64,000 bases of DNA from Viscum album (GCA_963277665.1 OY728142.1:6028001-6092000); one strand, 5' to 3'; positions 25,387 through 37,090 are shown, counted from the stretch's first letter. Translations and numbers: made by a program. The notes: generated by a model from the sequence alone, not told the origin.

Positions 25387-25880
25387 TTATAACCTTTTAT
25401 ATAAATTGGTGATGAAAAATGAATTATATCACTCTAGGGAGATGGTAGTCCATACTTACGCATGAGTGATGTTTTCACTTTTTGATGGATAAAAAAATGT
25501 AAATAATAATTAAAATTTAGATAATAATTATTATATAATATATATAATATATATAATATATATTTAATAAATATTTCTTTATTACCATCCATGTAAATCA
25601 TAATTTTAATACAAATCGCATCGCTCAGTGGAGGTGGTAGTCCACACGTACAGATGAGCGATGTTGTAATTTTTAATAGATAGAAATGTAAAAAGGAAAA
25701 AAATTATAATTACATAAGTATATTTATGTATTAAATATAATATATAAAAATTAAATCTATAATAATAACCAACCATGAATTATGGTGATGGATAATGAAA
25801 CATATTGCTACATAGATGCGGTAGTGCACATGCACGCATGAGCGGTACATTTCATTTTACATTCGATATAAAGGATGTGG
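25387..25880 (+). repeat. Three-copy array of about 190 bp with conserved nested-hairpin cores
   Basis: Cores at 25428-25470, 25619-25663 and about 25803-25846 share GNTGGTAGTNCAYAC and CGCATGAGCG-like sequence amid AT-rich spacers. Copy 1 has arms ATCACTC/GAGTGAT; copy 2 has CATCGCTCA/TGAGCGATG. Inside, ATGG-TAGT-CCAT (25442-25453) in copy 1 becomes GTGG-TAGT-CCAC (25634-25645) in copy 2. Copy 3 extends the outer pairing about 25 bp on each side (about 25787-25812 with 25838-25863). The family and function are unknown. Confidence 0.7.
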
Positions 25881-28639
25881 AAAATGGTTGATCCATCATC
25901 ATAATAAAAATTAAGTATTTCTAAGATAATAATTTCAATATTTTATAATGTATACCCTATATTTAAAAGAGGTATGAGATGAAATAAAATTTAAGGTACT
26001 TAGTTAACAGTTATAACTCTTTATTGAGAAACATATTTTAGATTACACCTTAAACCTTCAAATGATGGTCTTTTGGAAATACCAAAATCTATAAGATTTG
26101 GGGAAGAAATATGTGAAGGTATTATGGCATGTATTTTCTAATCAAGAAGTCTTATGAAGTATGTATAAGAGAATATATGTGGTATCATTTTATAAGGGAT
26201 AAAAATGACACACATAGAATTACTTAAAATAATAAATAATATATATATATATACTTATCAAGTAATGTGGAAAAATGGAACCCCAAATTTAAATATAATA
26301 TTTTAGAGTATATAAATAAACTCAACCAATCAAATTCACACAATTTTTGGATACAGTTTAATCTTTATATCCTATTTAAACCGTTTCATACCAATTTTAA
26401 CCTTAACCATGATAAATTAATTTTTTTCCATGATGACATAATTATATGACCAAAAATAAAAAGGGAATTCCAAAAATATTTATATTGAAAATCAAAAATT
26501 ATAATCCATTTTATCATATTCAATTTCTATAGATTTTAGAAATTAATATTAAATATAAGAACACAATACGCATGAAAAAATAATTTTTAGGAGAAGACCA
26601 CATTTAGGTGTAAATATCATTTCAAATTGAAATAAAGTAATAAGTTGGTTTCCATAATTTTTTTTGTTAAATAATAAAAAATAAGGTTTTTTTACTTTTT
26701 ATCAAAAAAAAACCGAATGGAATCTTCCACCCAATTTAATAAATCTAAAACGCGAATATTAGTTTTTAATTTGAATAAAATATAACATGCCCTTAAAAAA
26801 GTCAAGATTTGGTTCAAAAATTTAAAATAATATTTTAAAATAAAATATTTAAATCCTTAAATATATATTTATTCTAAAAAATGTATTCAATTGTATAAAT
26901 AAATTTTTTAGATAGATTTTAATGTTTTACACCATATTTTTAACCAAATTTTACCTCTTTTACCAAGTTGAAAAAACATGACCTTGGTTATTATTCATAC
27001 TGAAAAAAATTTGTTTGAAACTATTACATTTTATTAATTATTATGATTCTAAATATGTAATCCACTTTAAAATATTTAATTTCTGGAAGTGGTGGAAATT
27101 TATTTTAAAATAATTATGCAAAATGCAAAGAAAACTGTTTTTAGGAAAACACATTTTTAAGTATAAAAATGGATTTATTCTAATTTAATCCCAAGTAAAA
27201 ACCATAAAACGAATGTAAAATAATATTATGGAATCTAAATTATAAAAATTTTATTTAAATGTTTAATAAATAGTGGTTTATCTAATTAATTAAGATAAAA
27301 CACATTGCGCACATAAAAGTTATTTTTAGAAAAATATGTTAATATGCCAAAAATGAACATATAAAAAGTATAATTATTATTAATATATACTTTATTATAT
27401 TATATATAATTAAAAGATTATAATGTTAATTTATAATCAAATTAAAATAATAATGTAACCTTTTAATGAAAAAAAGTGGCAGTTTTACAAAACATTGTAT
27501 TTTTCAACACTTACTGAAAAATCAATATTTTTAGAAAAATCCCAAAAAAATTACCCTAATATAAATTTTATATGATGATAAAAATTTGGAAATTTTAATA
27601 TAAAAAATTCTAAAAATGGTATAAATTAATTATAATTTCCACACACAAAATTTTATAGAAATCATTTTTGAAGAAAACATATTTTTAAGATATAAAATGA
27701 ATCTATAGAAAATTGAGTACTTTTTTATTATAAATAAATAAATGTATTAGAATTATGTAAAACAATTCTGCCTATATTTTATAATTTGGTTTATCTTATT
27801 CATACTTTTAATTTTAAAATCTAGGTTATAATATATCACGGCTCATTTTATGATTGATTTTGAATTTCAAGAAAGCTATCGAACATTTAAAAATTATTTT
27901 ATAGAGAAAAATGTTTTAAAATATTGGGGGAGTTAAATTGTAGTTATCAAAGTACCCAATTTAATATGATCAATAATTCCACCTTATTACCCAATGTACC
28001 TACAGTGGCACATCAAGAATAAAGGAGAAAGTGTGGATCACCGTAAGAGGGATTTTATCCTAGGATCCCAATAGCACAATAATGGTAAAACATGAATAGA
28101 TTTCGACCAATAAAAATAGTATAGGAATAAATGAACTCAAGAACAATGTAATTTAATAATTTTAATTTAATTATCAATTTAACATGAATGAACCTCTCTA
28201 TAGTTTTGGGATTCATTCATAATAATTACTTTAAATTTTTTATGATACATTTCATTCTGCATTATGTTATTATGACTTATTCCTTGAATTTAATTAAAGT
28301 GAATCATTAGGAAATGACTTATCCATCTTATACTATGCTTGTAACCATCATCATTTCCCAACCACCTCAACTGTTTTTTTAGGTCACTCTTATAGAAATA
28401 AGAGAGACATGTTGAACCACTTAAGGGATATGAAAAATATTTTGCATATATTGTATTTACTTATTGAAATCTATATAAAAACATAATCTCCCTATTTTTA
28501 TTATTCTAGATCATAAATATTGTAGTTTTCCCTAAAAGAAGATGTTGGAAAAGCGATAATGATATTTGAAGAGAATCCATAATTCCCAGTATCCCACACT
28601 TCAAATGGATTCACAATGGTCTTAAATTTTGATAAGTAA
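25881..28639. other. AT-rich DNA without recognisable features
   Basis: Runs of A and T, short TA repeats (about 26235-26250) and no coding motif on either strand. The 60-codon ATG frame at 26267 has no family features. It may be strongly decayed retrotransposon DNA, but nothing specific supports that. Confidence 0.5.
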
Positions 28640-28852
28640 TTAAAAGATGATGAAAATGAGAGGGGGTATTCTTGTTGGAAATCATTTTATTCTTATCATA
28701 TTAGAACTAAATTAGAATTAGATTACCCTAATTTTTATACTACTGATTCATTGCCATTATTTCAGGACCTGGAGGATTTTAAAGGGAGGTATGAGGAGGA
28801 TAATATGTTCACCAATATTAAAAAAGAAGATGATGATATAGTGTTTTTTTAA
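28640..28852 (+). pseudogene. Possible exon or coding fossil, 71 codons open without a start
   Basis: A frame open from after the stop at 28637 to TAA at 28850 reads as mixed, non-repetitive protein. It includes SCWKSFYSYHIRTKLELDY, then SLPLFQDLEDFKGRYEED, and an acidic end IKKEDDDIVFF. Such an open length is unusual in DNA this AT-rich, and its composition is more protein-like than the surrounding frames. TTATTTCAG at 28757-28765 could also serve as a 3' splice site. I do not recognise the family; it could be a host exon, a retroelement fragment or chance. Confidence 0.25.
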
Positions 28853-29136
28853 GACAAGTACATACTGCTCACACTAAATAAAAATAGAATCCACATCATA
28901 AATCATATTGAAGAGTTATATGGGGTAATTATTTACTTTCATCCCTATATTACAAGATGTATTACAATTCCAAGGGGATGTACACACACTATACTAATAA
29001 AGGGGACCTCTAAGAGAATGATCAAGATGTAAAGAATAAGATAACTAAATGATGTAGTGGTTCAAATCAAAGAAACATGACACACATTTTTATTAGTCTT
29101 TAAAACTAGTACTACCCAGTAGGGGTAGTCAAAACC
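28853..29136. other. AT-rich flank of element 3
   Basis: No motif seen; it ends at the CAATA target duplication. Confidence 0.4.
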
Positions 29137-29141
29137 CAATA
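29137..29141. repeat. Target-site duplication CAATA, left copy
   Basis: CAATA immediately precedes the TGTCATGAC start of the left LTR and recurs at 40560-40564. Confidence 0.9.
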
Positions 29142-29646
29142 TGTCATGACTCGTCCCCTGGGGCTCGTGTCGTAACTACCCAAAGTCCGCCTTCCATAGG
29201 GCAGGGGCTGGCGACTAGCACGAAAGGCGTAAATACCTATAACTGGGAAAGAATTTCATTTATAAAACGTAAACACACACAACCAGAGTACCAGAAGATG
29301 CAAACACTAAGTGAAAACTGAATAACAAAAGATATGCTGGAAAGTAAAAGGGTCCAGAAATACAAGCACAACAGTAAAGTACAAGGAAAATAAAAAATAA
29401 GAATAACAAAAAGAAAAATAGCTTGAAGGAGTCTAGAATATCCAAGATTGTCCACCACAGATCCTACCTGAAGGGTAGGTATAGATATCCTCCTCAATGC
29501 TCCACATCATTCCATCTCCTCCGGGTACCGTCTAGTCTTGAGGAACACCATCTGGTACAGTCCAGTCCTTGCACACTTCTCCTCGGTTAGCATTGTCTGT
29601 CATCATCATCTAACACAATGAGGTGCGGGCATAGCCCATGAAGGGG

Positions 29647-29664
29647 TGAGTATAACGATACTCA
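29647..29664. promoter_or_regulatory. Conserved LTR hairpin
   Basis: TGAGTAT and ATACTCA pair perfectly around AACG. The right LTR keeps GAGTAT/ATACTC at 37612-37627, and the unrelated-looking LTR at 61339-63981 has TGAGA-CAAA-TCTCA at 61930-61943 in the same GTGAG..CTCAGTA context. This suggests a conserved RNA or DNA structure. The role is unknown. Confidence 0.5.
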
Positions 29665-30239
29665 GTAAAGACCCCGAGACCCTCAAGGGCTCACAAAAAT
29701 CCAACAAGGATAATCCAAAAAGTATAAAATCAACATATAACCATTACATAGGTATATTCACATACATATACCTATGTTATCAACTAACCTTAGACTGCTT
29801 AGGTACTCCTTCTGTCGAGTACTGCGGGTCTGTTTCCAACTACCAGGCGCTCCGTCCATTATGGGTCTACTGCCAAAGACCGGGCACTCCCCCTAATAGC
29901 CTACAGAGGTACTCCTCCTGTCGAGTACCACGGGTCTTCTTCCAACTAGCAGGCCCTCCGTCTATCATGGGTCAGGCACCAAATGTCGGGCGCTCCCCAC
30001 TGGGCTAGTCAAATCACTCCGAGTCGAATCGGTCAAGCAATCGTCAGGTCTGTCAGCTACTAGGTCTCTACACTATGTCTACTCGTCTCTGAGAGGATCT
30101 GCTCCATGAGCTACTGAATGATACTCCAAGTGTCAAAAAGTCTCACGTATATGTATCTCAAAGTTCCATAATGTCATAGGGGTCTAAACGTAACAGACGG
30201 CGTGTCAATCAGATGCCCGGCCTGTGAGTTATTAGCATT

Positions 30240-31080
30240 TTAGTCCCAGGGGCCCGGTTGGATTCGTGTACGAACCAACATGACTGTGATTCAACTATTC
30301 CATGAACTTTAGTGGGGTATACTCAAAGGGACGAATATGCTCCAAGAAAATCGGTGTCGCTGACAGTTCGTCAAACGGGCGTCCGGTGCCAAAGATATGG
30401 CCCCAAAAAGGTAATGGGTCAGTATTGGGCCTGGGTCCGGTCCGACCAGGTCGGACCGACGCGGCCCAACCCAGTCTGGGACAACCCGGTCTGGGACAAC
30501 CCGGTCAGACTCGCTGGGTCTGACCTGGCTCATTGGGCGGGTCAGCCGGCTATGTTTTGACCTGGTCTGCTCGGCCCGGCCCGGCGGACCGTGAAGGTTG
30601 ATCGGCCCCGTAGTCGCCACGTAGGCGGCACGGTGACTCGGCCCGGAAGGCAGGCCGGTTTGGCCAGCATCACCACAGGGGATGCCATAGGTCAGCTCGG
30701 GAGGCCGTAGGCTGGGAGGCCAGCAGGCAGGCCGCGCGGGGCGCGGGCAAGCCGGCTAGTCACCGTGCAGGGTGCGGCAGGCCGCGAGGGAGCCAGGCAG
30801 GCCGCGACAGGGTGTGGGGGCGCCGGGCAGGCCATCCGCAGGGGTGTGGGGGCACCGCGGGCAGTGCGCTGGGTCGCGAGCAGGGTGTCGGCGGGTCCGG
30901 GTACTGCGTCGGGGGTTTGGGAAGCGGGCCGGCGGGGCGCAGGCAATGCGTCGGGGGCACGGGCAGCGCGCAGGACGCCGCAGGTAGGCGGTTCGGGCAC
31001 CGCTTGGCCGGCGATGTTTGGCCGGGAGCACTAGTGCGCCGCGGTGGTGGCATGGTTCGCGGAGGCCGCGGGTAGAATAT
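30240..31080. repeat. GC-rich island in the left LTR, short 31-bp array
   Basis: An abrupt shift to very high GC with many CpG sites inside AT-rich surroundings. About 30770-30860 holds some three degenerate 31-bp units of the GCCGGGCAGGCCG..GGGTGTGGGGGC type. All six frames stay open for long stretches because stops are AT-rich; those ORFs are not genes. Confidence 0.8.
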
Positions 31081-32257
31081 CCTTTTTCATCATCTCCATC
31101 GTCGCCTCATCGTTCTTCTGAAGAAACAACACAACAAAAACAGTGGAGGAGTCGGTCCATGTTGTTTTGGCCAGCACCCTCTGCATTTAGGGTGGTAACA
31201 ATTGTATCAACAAGAAGAAAAGAGATGTTCTTCAATTGATTTAAACCATGCATCGATTCCATTCGAATATAAAGAAGAGGAAAAGAAAATGATATTACAC
31301 TAGAATAAAACCCCTACCTCGATTGTCGCTCATTGACAAAGTCGCGGGAAGCGGACATCTTTCTGTTGACGTCGAGTAGAAGATGAAGAAGTCGAGGAGG
31401 AAGGATTCAGGGAAGACGAGTCGAGATGACGTCGTCGATGTTCTTCTTGTGTGGCGGGGTTTCCTCTACTTGCTCGGGTTGAAGAGGGAGAAGATGGTGT
31501 CCATCATTCTTCGGTGTGACGGGCGTTCTTCGCATTCGTCATTGAGAGGATGAAGTCCTCTCAATTCTCCCAAAGGCTCTTCCTCTCCTTAATTCTGCCA
31601 ACAAGGATTGTGCCAACCCCCACCAAAATAATACATCACGTATTATAATGGTGGCATAATGAATTCAAAGAAATCAAAATGATTCCAAATTAATTAAGTC
31701 ACTTTACTAAATTAAATTGGAGGAGTTGGCTCATTAAATGAAGGGTGAAGGTGAAGGGTTTCACCAATTTAATTTTAAAATATGTTTAAATCTTGTGTGG
31801 GCCCCACCTAATAATACTCCCAAGGGAGGTTATGTGTGGGTGGACCCCACCACCATAAACTCTAATGGGAGGTTATGGTGTGGTGTCCACCACCACTAAC
31901 CTCCCCTTGGAGGTCTCAACCACCAAAATAAAATAAAGTTAAAACTTTAACTTTATTCATTTTAATTAAAAACCCCCCAAAACTATCTTCCACTCCCGAT
32001 AAAATGCAACTGTGGTGAATGTATCACTAAGCAATTTCTGACACTGTGAGTTCAACGGTGCCCTCAAAATTAGATTCTGAACATCGATTCAGAAGTAATA
32101 AAATCAACTATGTATATTTACTGAACGTACCTGAAAAAAACTTCAAAAATTGATTCCGGGCACACTGGGCCTCCGAATCAAGCACCGTTAGAAACTATGG
32201 ACTTGTAAAATTCCCATGCATTTTTAAAAAAATCCATGGGAATTCTAGCTCTTTACA

Positions 32258-32271
32258 TTCTCCCCACCTCA
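32258..32271 (-). other. Polypurine tract of element 3
   Basis: The minus strand reads TGAGGTGGGGAGAA directly before the LTR start TGTAAAGAG. The LTR at the window end has the near-identical TAAGGTGGGGAGTT in the same place. Confidence 0.9.
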
Positions 32272-32303
32272 GGGATTTATATCTTCGTAAGCTACAACTC
32301 GAA

Positions 32304-32760
32304 CTAAGGGAACAAATGGGGGTACTGGGAACACATCTTAGCCTCCCGCTCCCATGTCCTCTCCTAGAGGTTCCAATGCTTCCAATGAACGTGCACCAGA
32401 GGTATAGACCATACACGGAGGACCCACTCCTGTTGATCCTAAATCTCTACCAGATCCTCCATAAAAGTCACCCCGTCATCGATGTCCAGCTCCTCGGGGT
32501 CGATGATGTGGGATGGGTCGTGCACGTATGTCCTCAGCTGAGATACGCGGAATATGTCATGCACCTTTTTCATCTGAGGTAGAAGAGACAAGTGGTAAGA
32601 AACCTCTCCTACTATGCTGAGGGACCTAGAAAGGTCCAATGAACCGTAGATATAACTTGTCGCCTCGGTCAAATATCTGTAGACCTCATTGAGGTGAGAC
32701 CCATAGGAAAATGTGGTCGCTATCCTCGAACTCCGGAGGCCTCTGCCAGCTGTCAGCATA
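32304..32760 (-). pseudogene. Chromodomain and integrase C-terminal tail (element 3)
   Basis: The minus-strand frame contains GEVSYHLSLLPQMKKVHD, then VSQLRTYVHDPSH (the linker before the chromodomain in chromoviruses), then EDLVEI, IPLVHVHWKHWNL and TWERE (32343-32354). It ends at a stop at 32304-32306 shortly before the polypurine tract. The aromatic and acidic residues of the W-K-x..W-E-x-E chromodomain pattern are visible. One in-frame stop lies just after HWNL. The chromodomain identifies the element as a chromovirus. Confidence 0.9.
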
Positions 32761-33720
32761 TGACTTCTGCCTGCTCTGTGAAGTCTTCATCTACTCCTGG
32801 ATGATCTGCACCTTTTTTGTGGTAGCCCATACCATCTCGGGTCTCACTAGTGCTGAATCCCCTGGGTCTGTCACACACATTGGCGATCTACAAGGTCATC
32901 CGTACAAGGCCTCAAAATGTGCCATCCCGATGGTGGAGTGATATCTGTTGTTGTAGGAAAACTCCACCAAAGTCAAGTGATCCTCTCAGCAGCGACTGAA
33001 GTTGAGGACACATGCACGGAGAATGTCTTCGAGGGTCTGGATGGTCCTCTCGGTCTGACCATCTATCTGAGTATGGAAGGTGGTGCTCAGTCAAAGTTGT
33101 GTCCCTAATGATTTCTCCACCCCTTCCATAGCTGGGAAGTAAACCGTGTGTCTCGTTTGGAGACAATTGAGGTAGGTACTCCATGTAAACACACAATTTC
33201 CTGCACATAGAGGCATCCCAAACTTTTTACTGAGCCCTGCTCTCTGATCGTTAAGAATTGGGTTGACTTGGTGAGTCGGTCAACGATCACCCATACCGAA
33301 TCGTGACTCTTAGACGTACATGGAAGAACCATCATGAAGTCCATGGATATCCCATCCCACTTCCACTCTGGGACCTCTAATGGATGAACCAAGACTGCTG
33401 GTACCTGGTGCTATGCTTTCACTTGCGGACAAGTGAGGTATTGTATGATAAACTCTGCTACAACCTTCTTCATACCTGGCCACCAATGCTGTCATTGTAG
33501 GTCCTGGTACGTCTTCGCCACTCCCGGATGTACTGCTAGAGGGGAAGTGTTGAACTCCCACAACACTTCCTCTTTAAGTGCAACTGGTACCATGGTACAT
33601 CTTTTGAAGAGGATGACATGCTTTCTAACTTCATAAAATCTATCAGGTGCATACCCTATGGATATCTGAGCACGTCGTGTCTCACAGTCAGTGTCCCCAT
33701 GATGCACCTCCCAAACTCAC
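32761..33720 (-). pseudogene. Integrase (element 3)
   Basis: The minus strand shows the zinc-binding domain at about 33425-33570 (SPLAVHPGVAKTYQDL, WWPGMKK, LTCPQVK). Two of the four ligands are lost: Asn stands where the first His is expected and Tyr where the first Cys is. The core runs from EWKWDGISMDF (first Asp, about 33339-33341) through VDRLTKS, EIVCLHGVP and SIVSKRD, where the second catalytic Asp is Lys (codon 33156-33158), to QTERTIQTLED, which keeps the catalytic Glu. Stops occur, for example between YQDL and WWPG. This integrase could not have been active. Confidence 0.92.
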
Positions 33721-33839
33721 TGAAGAAGTTGATGAGTGACTGTAAGAGACTGATTATAGGATGCTCCATCCCTATCCATAAAGGATATCTGTAAGGCAGC
33801 CAGATACTCTGTCACTTCTCCTAGCAGCTGAATGCCAGT

Positions 33840-34190
33840 CCTCCTGCTGAGTGCATCCACAACAATGTTCCCCTTTTCAGGAGTATAGACTATCTCAAAT
33901 TCATAGTCATGGAGGATCTCAAGCCATCACTATTGTCTCAGTTTCAGGTCTTTCTGAGAGAAGATATACCTAACACTCTTGTGATTAGAGTACACAGTAA
34001 TATGTTCTCCCATCAGATAGTGCTGCCACATATCAAGGAGAAGACCACTACTACTAACTCCAAGTCATTGGTAACGTAGTTCTACTCATGTTGTCTCAGC
34101 TGCTGATAACCATACGCGATCACAACTCACTCCTACATCAGGACACACCCGATTCTGGTCCCTGATGCATCGCAGTAGACTACATACCCT
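33840..34190 (-). pseudogene. RNase H (element 3)
   Basis: The minus strand reads VVYCDASG..GCVLM (first catalytic Asp), NDLELVVVVFSL, then after a frame change MWQHYLMGEHITVYSNHKS, IFSQKDL, and YEFEIVYTPEKGN..VDALSRR. The frame changes near 34030-34036 (a net one- or two-base indel), which is why RT and integrase fall in different frames. TDHK is SNHK here, so a catalytic Asp is replaced by Asn. Several stops are present. Confidence 0.9.
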
Positions 34191-34194
34191 ACAC

Positions 34195-35160
34195 CTTCCT
34201 CTAAGAGCCTCAAGATGGGGGCACTAGTCAGCCTGTGCCTCAGCTTTTGAAAGCGTTGCTGGAATCTCTTCGACCACATGAAGGGTTTCCCCTTATTCTT
34301 CAAGGCTGAAAGTGGTGTTGAAACTCTGGAGAAGTCTAGAACGAATCTCTGATAGTACCCAGCCAAACCCAAGAAACTTTGAACCTCTATCACACTCTTG
34401 TGTGGCTCCCAAGCATGTACCACCTCAATCTTCACTGGATTCACTGCAACACCAGCCTCTGAGATGACGTGTCCCATGAAGTGATCCTCTCGAATCTAAA
34501 ACTAGAACTTTGAGAGCATACCATAAAGTTGGTGCCCTCGGAGTGTATCTAATACTACCTGAAAATGGTAGCCATGCTCCTCCTTAGTAGTCGAGTGGAT
34601 CAGAATGTTGTCGATGAAGACTAAGACAAAGAGATCGAGGTAAGGCTGGAAGATCCTGTTAATGAGACTCATGAACACTACTAGAATTTTGGTTACACCA
34701 AAGGGTATAACCAAGAACTCTTAATGGTCGTAACGATACCTGAAGGTCTTCTTCTGTACATCCTCATCTCGAACTCTGGGCTGGTGATAGAATGATCTGA
34801 GGTCTATCTATGAGAACCATCGTGCTCCCTTGAGTTGATCAAGGTGGTCTTCAATCCTTGGAAGTGGGTACTTATTCTTCACGGTCACCTGGTTCAGGCA
34901 ACGGTAGTCAACATAGAGCCTCAATCTCCCATCTTCCTTCTTGCCGAACAGAATCGGGGCTGCCCAGGGAGAAACACTAAGCCGGATGAATTCCTTACCC
35001 TACAAGTCCTCCAACTATACCCGCAGCTCATGAAGCTCAGAAGGAGCCATCTGATATACTGGAGTAGATATCGATGCCATCCTGGGGTACAATTCAATGT
35101 AGAAGTCCACCTCTCTACATGGAGGTAGTCTTGTAACATCTTTAGGGAAAACATCCATGT
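34195..35160 (-). pseudogene. Reverse transcriptase (element 3)
   Basis: The minus-strand frame runs [84 protein letters not shown], then after two stops GHVISEAGVAVNPVK and FLGLAGYYQRFV. The catalytic F-I-D-D box reads FIDN (Asn codon 34607-34609), an inactivating change. DLRSGYHQ has Phe for Gly. The frame is the same as gag, supporting one gag-pol ORF as in this clade. Several stops sit where a Gln, Trp or Glu codon is expected. Confidence 0.93.
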
Positions 35161-35279
35161 GCTAGTCCACCACTACCGGATAAGTCAGACTCTCCACATC
35201 AACTACTCTGAGGGTAAGGTAAGCCAACTGGTGAGTGATCGGCTACACCCTCCTCTAAGTAAGTCTATCCTATGATGAA

Positions 35280-35630
35280 AAGGTTCCCTTCTCGCTGGTG
35301 AAGGTGAAACTGATCCCATCCGTGCAGATGTACCACACTTTGCGCCTAATACAGTCAATCTGAGCATGGAATATAGTTAACCAGTCCATATCCAAGATGG
35401 CATTGTAAGGAAACGACACCACTATGAGGATATCCCAGCCGAAGCTCTCGCCTCCTATAGTAAGCTCACACTATCAGAACCAGGGTGTAATCATCGAGTA
35501 TGCTCCCATAAGAGTCTCTAGCCGTAAGGATCGAGCCAACGGCTCCATCGGAATATCATAGCTCCGAACAAGGGAATTGGAAATGCAACAGTGAATAGAA
35601 ATTGTGTTTATATGAACTTCAGCTATGGTG
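35280..35630 (-). pseudogene. Aspartic protease (element 3)
   Basis: The minus strand shows CISNSL with Asn-Thr-Ile in place of the catalytic Asp-Ser-Gly upstream (Asn codon 35606-35608). It then has IPMEPLARSLRLET, ELTIGGESFGWDIL, and LDMDWLTIFHAQIDC near the C-terminus. The last of these corresponds to the ILGMDWL..H.A.IDC signature of gypsy proteases. The loss of the active-site Asp makes it inactive. Confidence 0.85.
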
Positions 35631-36817
35631 GAGTAGACACAAATCATACCTCATATCATCTCTAGAGCTCCATGGTTGTAGGCCTTAGTTTCCTGAAGCT
35701 GAGCTCCCCTCTTTCCACCTGTTCCCTGTGGTCTGGGTGGACCTCCTTGTGGTGGTGGCAACAACTCAAAACATCGTCCACCGCCAGCTAGTCAGTGAGC
35801 TCCTCTTCCACTTCTACTTGCGCCCTAAGGACCGCCTCGAATGAATCTATGCCTCTGCCTGGGAGGTCCCTCAACTATATGATGATCATTAGAGCGGCTA
35901 GTGGGACAGTCACATGCCATGTGACAAAGCCCGCCGCATGAGTAACATTGTCCACTCCTAGCATGACGGGCTCTGTCTCCACTCTGGGTGCCCCGCACAA
36001 CAGATCCTGAGTCATGCAGTCGACCACCTATAGGTCTGGTCCTCTTGGACCTATACGTCGACGTTCTACTTCCAGCTGTAGAAGACTCCGCTGCAATTCG
36101 ACTAGTGCTGGGTCTCGCTACTGGAGACTACTCATCAAGGAAACTATCCACTAGGAGGGATCGCTCAAACACTCCCATCTGCGTCAGTATGTTGTGGGAG
36201 ATAACTGAATCTCTAATCTATTTCCTGAGTCCCTGCTCAAAGGTCCAGGCCCTGATGAATGGGTCTCATACCATATCAGTGGAGTAGCGTGAGAGGTCGG
36301 TGAACATTGTTGATTACTGAGCCACCGTCATGCTACCCTGTTGTAGATTCAATAGGTCATGTATCTGCACCGATCAAAGGGTGGCTATTACAAACTCTAC
36401 TTGGAATAGGCCCTTGAAGTCTGTCCATGGAATCATCACCTTGTCGTGTACCTGGAGCATCAGGCTCCACTATCTTCCTCCTACTGCCAGAAGGAGGATG
36501 GCAGCAAGGATCACCATGAAGTCTGATGGTGTCCCAACAAGCCCTTTAACTCTCACCATAGCCACTAGCCAATCTGAAGACACCTGTCAGTCCGTCTCTC
36601 CCCAGAACCTGGGTGGCCTCTGGCGTTGGAACTCATGCAGCGCACACAAGCAGCGTGCATCGTCTAATGCTATGGTTGGTGGCATCGGTGGCCCAACGGT
36701 TGGTGGTAACACTAATGCCTCCATTGGAAAGGGGCCCTGCATGGAGGCCTCGTCTCTCGGTGGGCTGTTAGTGCATACAAATCTCGGGGCTAAAACTGGT
36801 CGTCCGCGGGGTGGCAT
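35631..36817 (-). pseudogene. Gag (element 3)
   Basis: The frame opens with MPPRGRPV at 36817, a start typical for this clade. An LHEFQRQRPPRFWGETD segment is the usual start of the capsid domain (about 36600), and LLNLQQGSMTVAQ marks its C-terminal part (about 36330-36370). The nucleocapsid zinc knuckle CYSCGGLCHMACDC at 35906-35947 is intact as C-x2-C-x4-H-x4-C, with an R/S/T-rich stretch before it. Stops interrupt the middle. The plus-strand 168-codon ORF at 36330 is antisense to this gene. Confidence 0.9.
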
Positions 36818-37090
36818 CCCGAAAAAACAGATGTGACACGGTCAAAAGACTATACCTGGTGAGCTGAATTGGTTTTAGCTGACATAAACAAAACTTTTGA
36901 AAACACATATTCAATTAGTGTTTTCGTGTACTAAGTTGTAAATCAGTAGTCTGGGTCCTGGATTATGGATACGTCCGCCACCGCACCAACAATGGACTCC
37001 CTAAACTGAAAACCACACTCGGTACCCTTAACACTATTGCTTCATATAAAATAAAATATCAGAGTCCTAAGTTCTGTGGTAGAACCGAAT
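36818..37090 (-). other. 5' leader of element 3
   Basis: Untranslated leader between the primer binding site and the gag start; no further motif recognised. Confidence 0.6.

Larger units (their letters stand above)
29142..32257 (-). repeat. Left (3') LTR of element 3
   Basis: 3116 bp, TGTCATGAC..CTTTACA on the plus strand. Co-linear with 37106-40559. It lacks about 160 bp present in the right copy at about 37748-37905 and has fewer 31-bp GC-rich repeats. A perfect 7-bp hairpin TGAGTAT-AACG-ATACTCA is at 29647-29664. A donor-like minus-strand CGAGGTAGGG is near 31316. ORFs in it are by-products of composition. Confidence 0.93.

Noticed and set aside
25428..25846. tRNA-like fold for the hairpin cores
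   Set aside because: No A-box or B-box consensus, no acceptor stem and no cloverleaf arrangement.
25387..25880. CRISPR array
   Set aside because: The copies are about 190 bp apart, only three, diverged, with AT-rich related spacers, in an evidently plant nuclear context.
29646..30008. 120-codon plus-strand ORF in the left LTR
   Set aside because: No domain, lies in LTR sequence and is broken in the right LTR.
30692..31075. Six overlapping open frames on both strands in GC-rich DNA
   Set aside because: They lie in the LTR island where AT-rich stop codons are scarce. Products are Pro/Arg/Gly/Ala-rich in every frame and not kept in the other LTR.
34921..35154. 77-codon minus-strand ORF starting MFSLKMLQDY
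   Set aside because: It is in a shifted frame; the RT motifs are read in the neighbouring frame, which matches gag.
36330..36836. 168-codon plus-strand ORF
   Set aside because: Antisense to the gag pseudogene of element 3, which has recognisable motifs on the minus strand.
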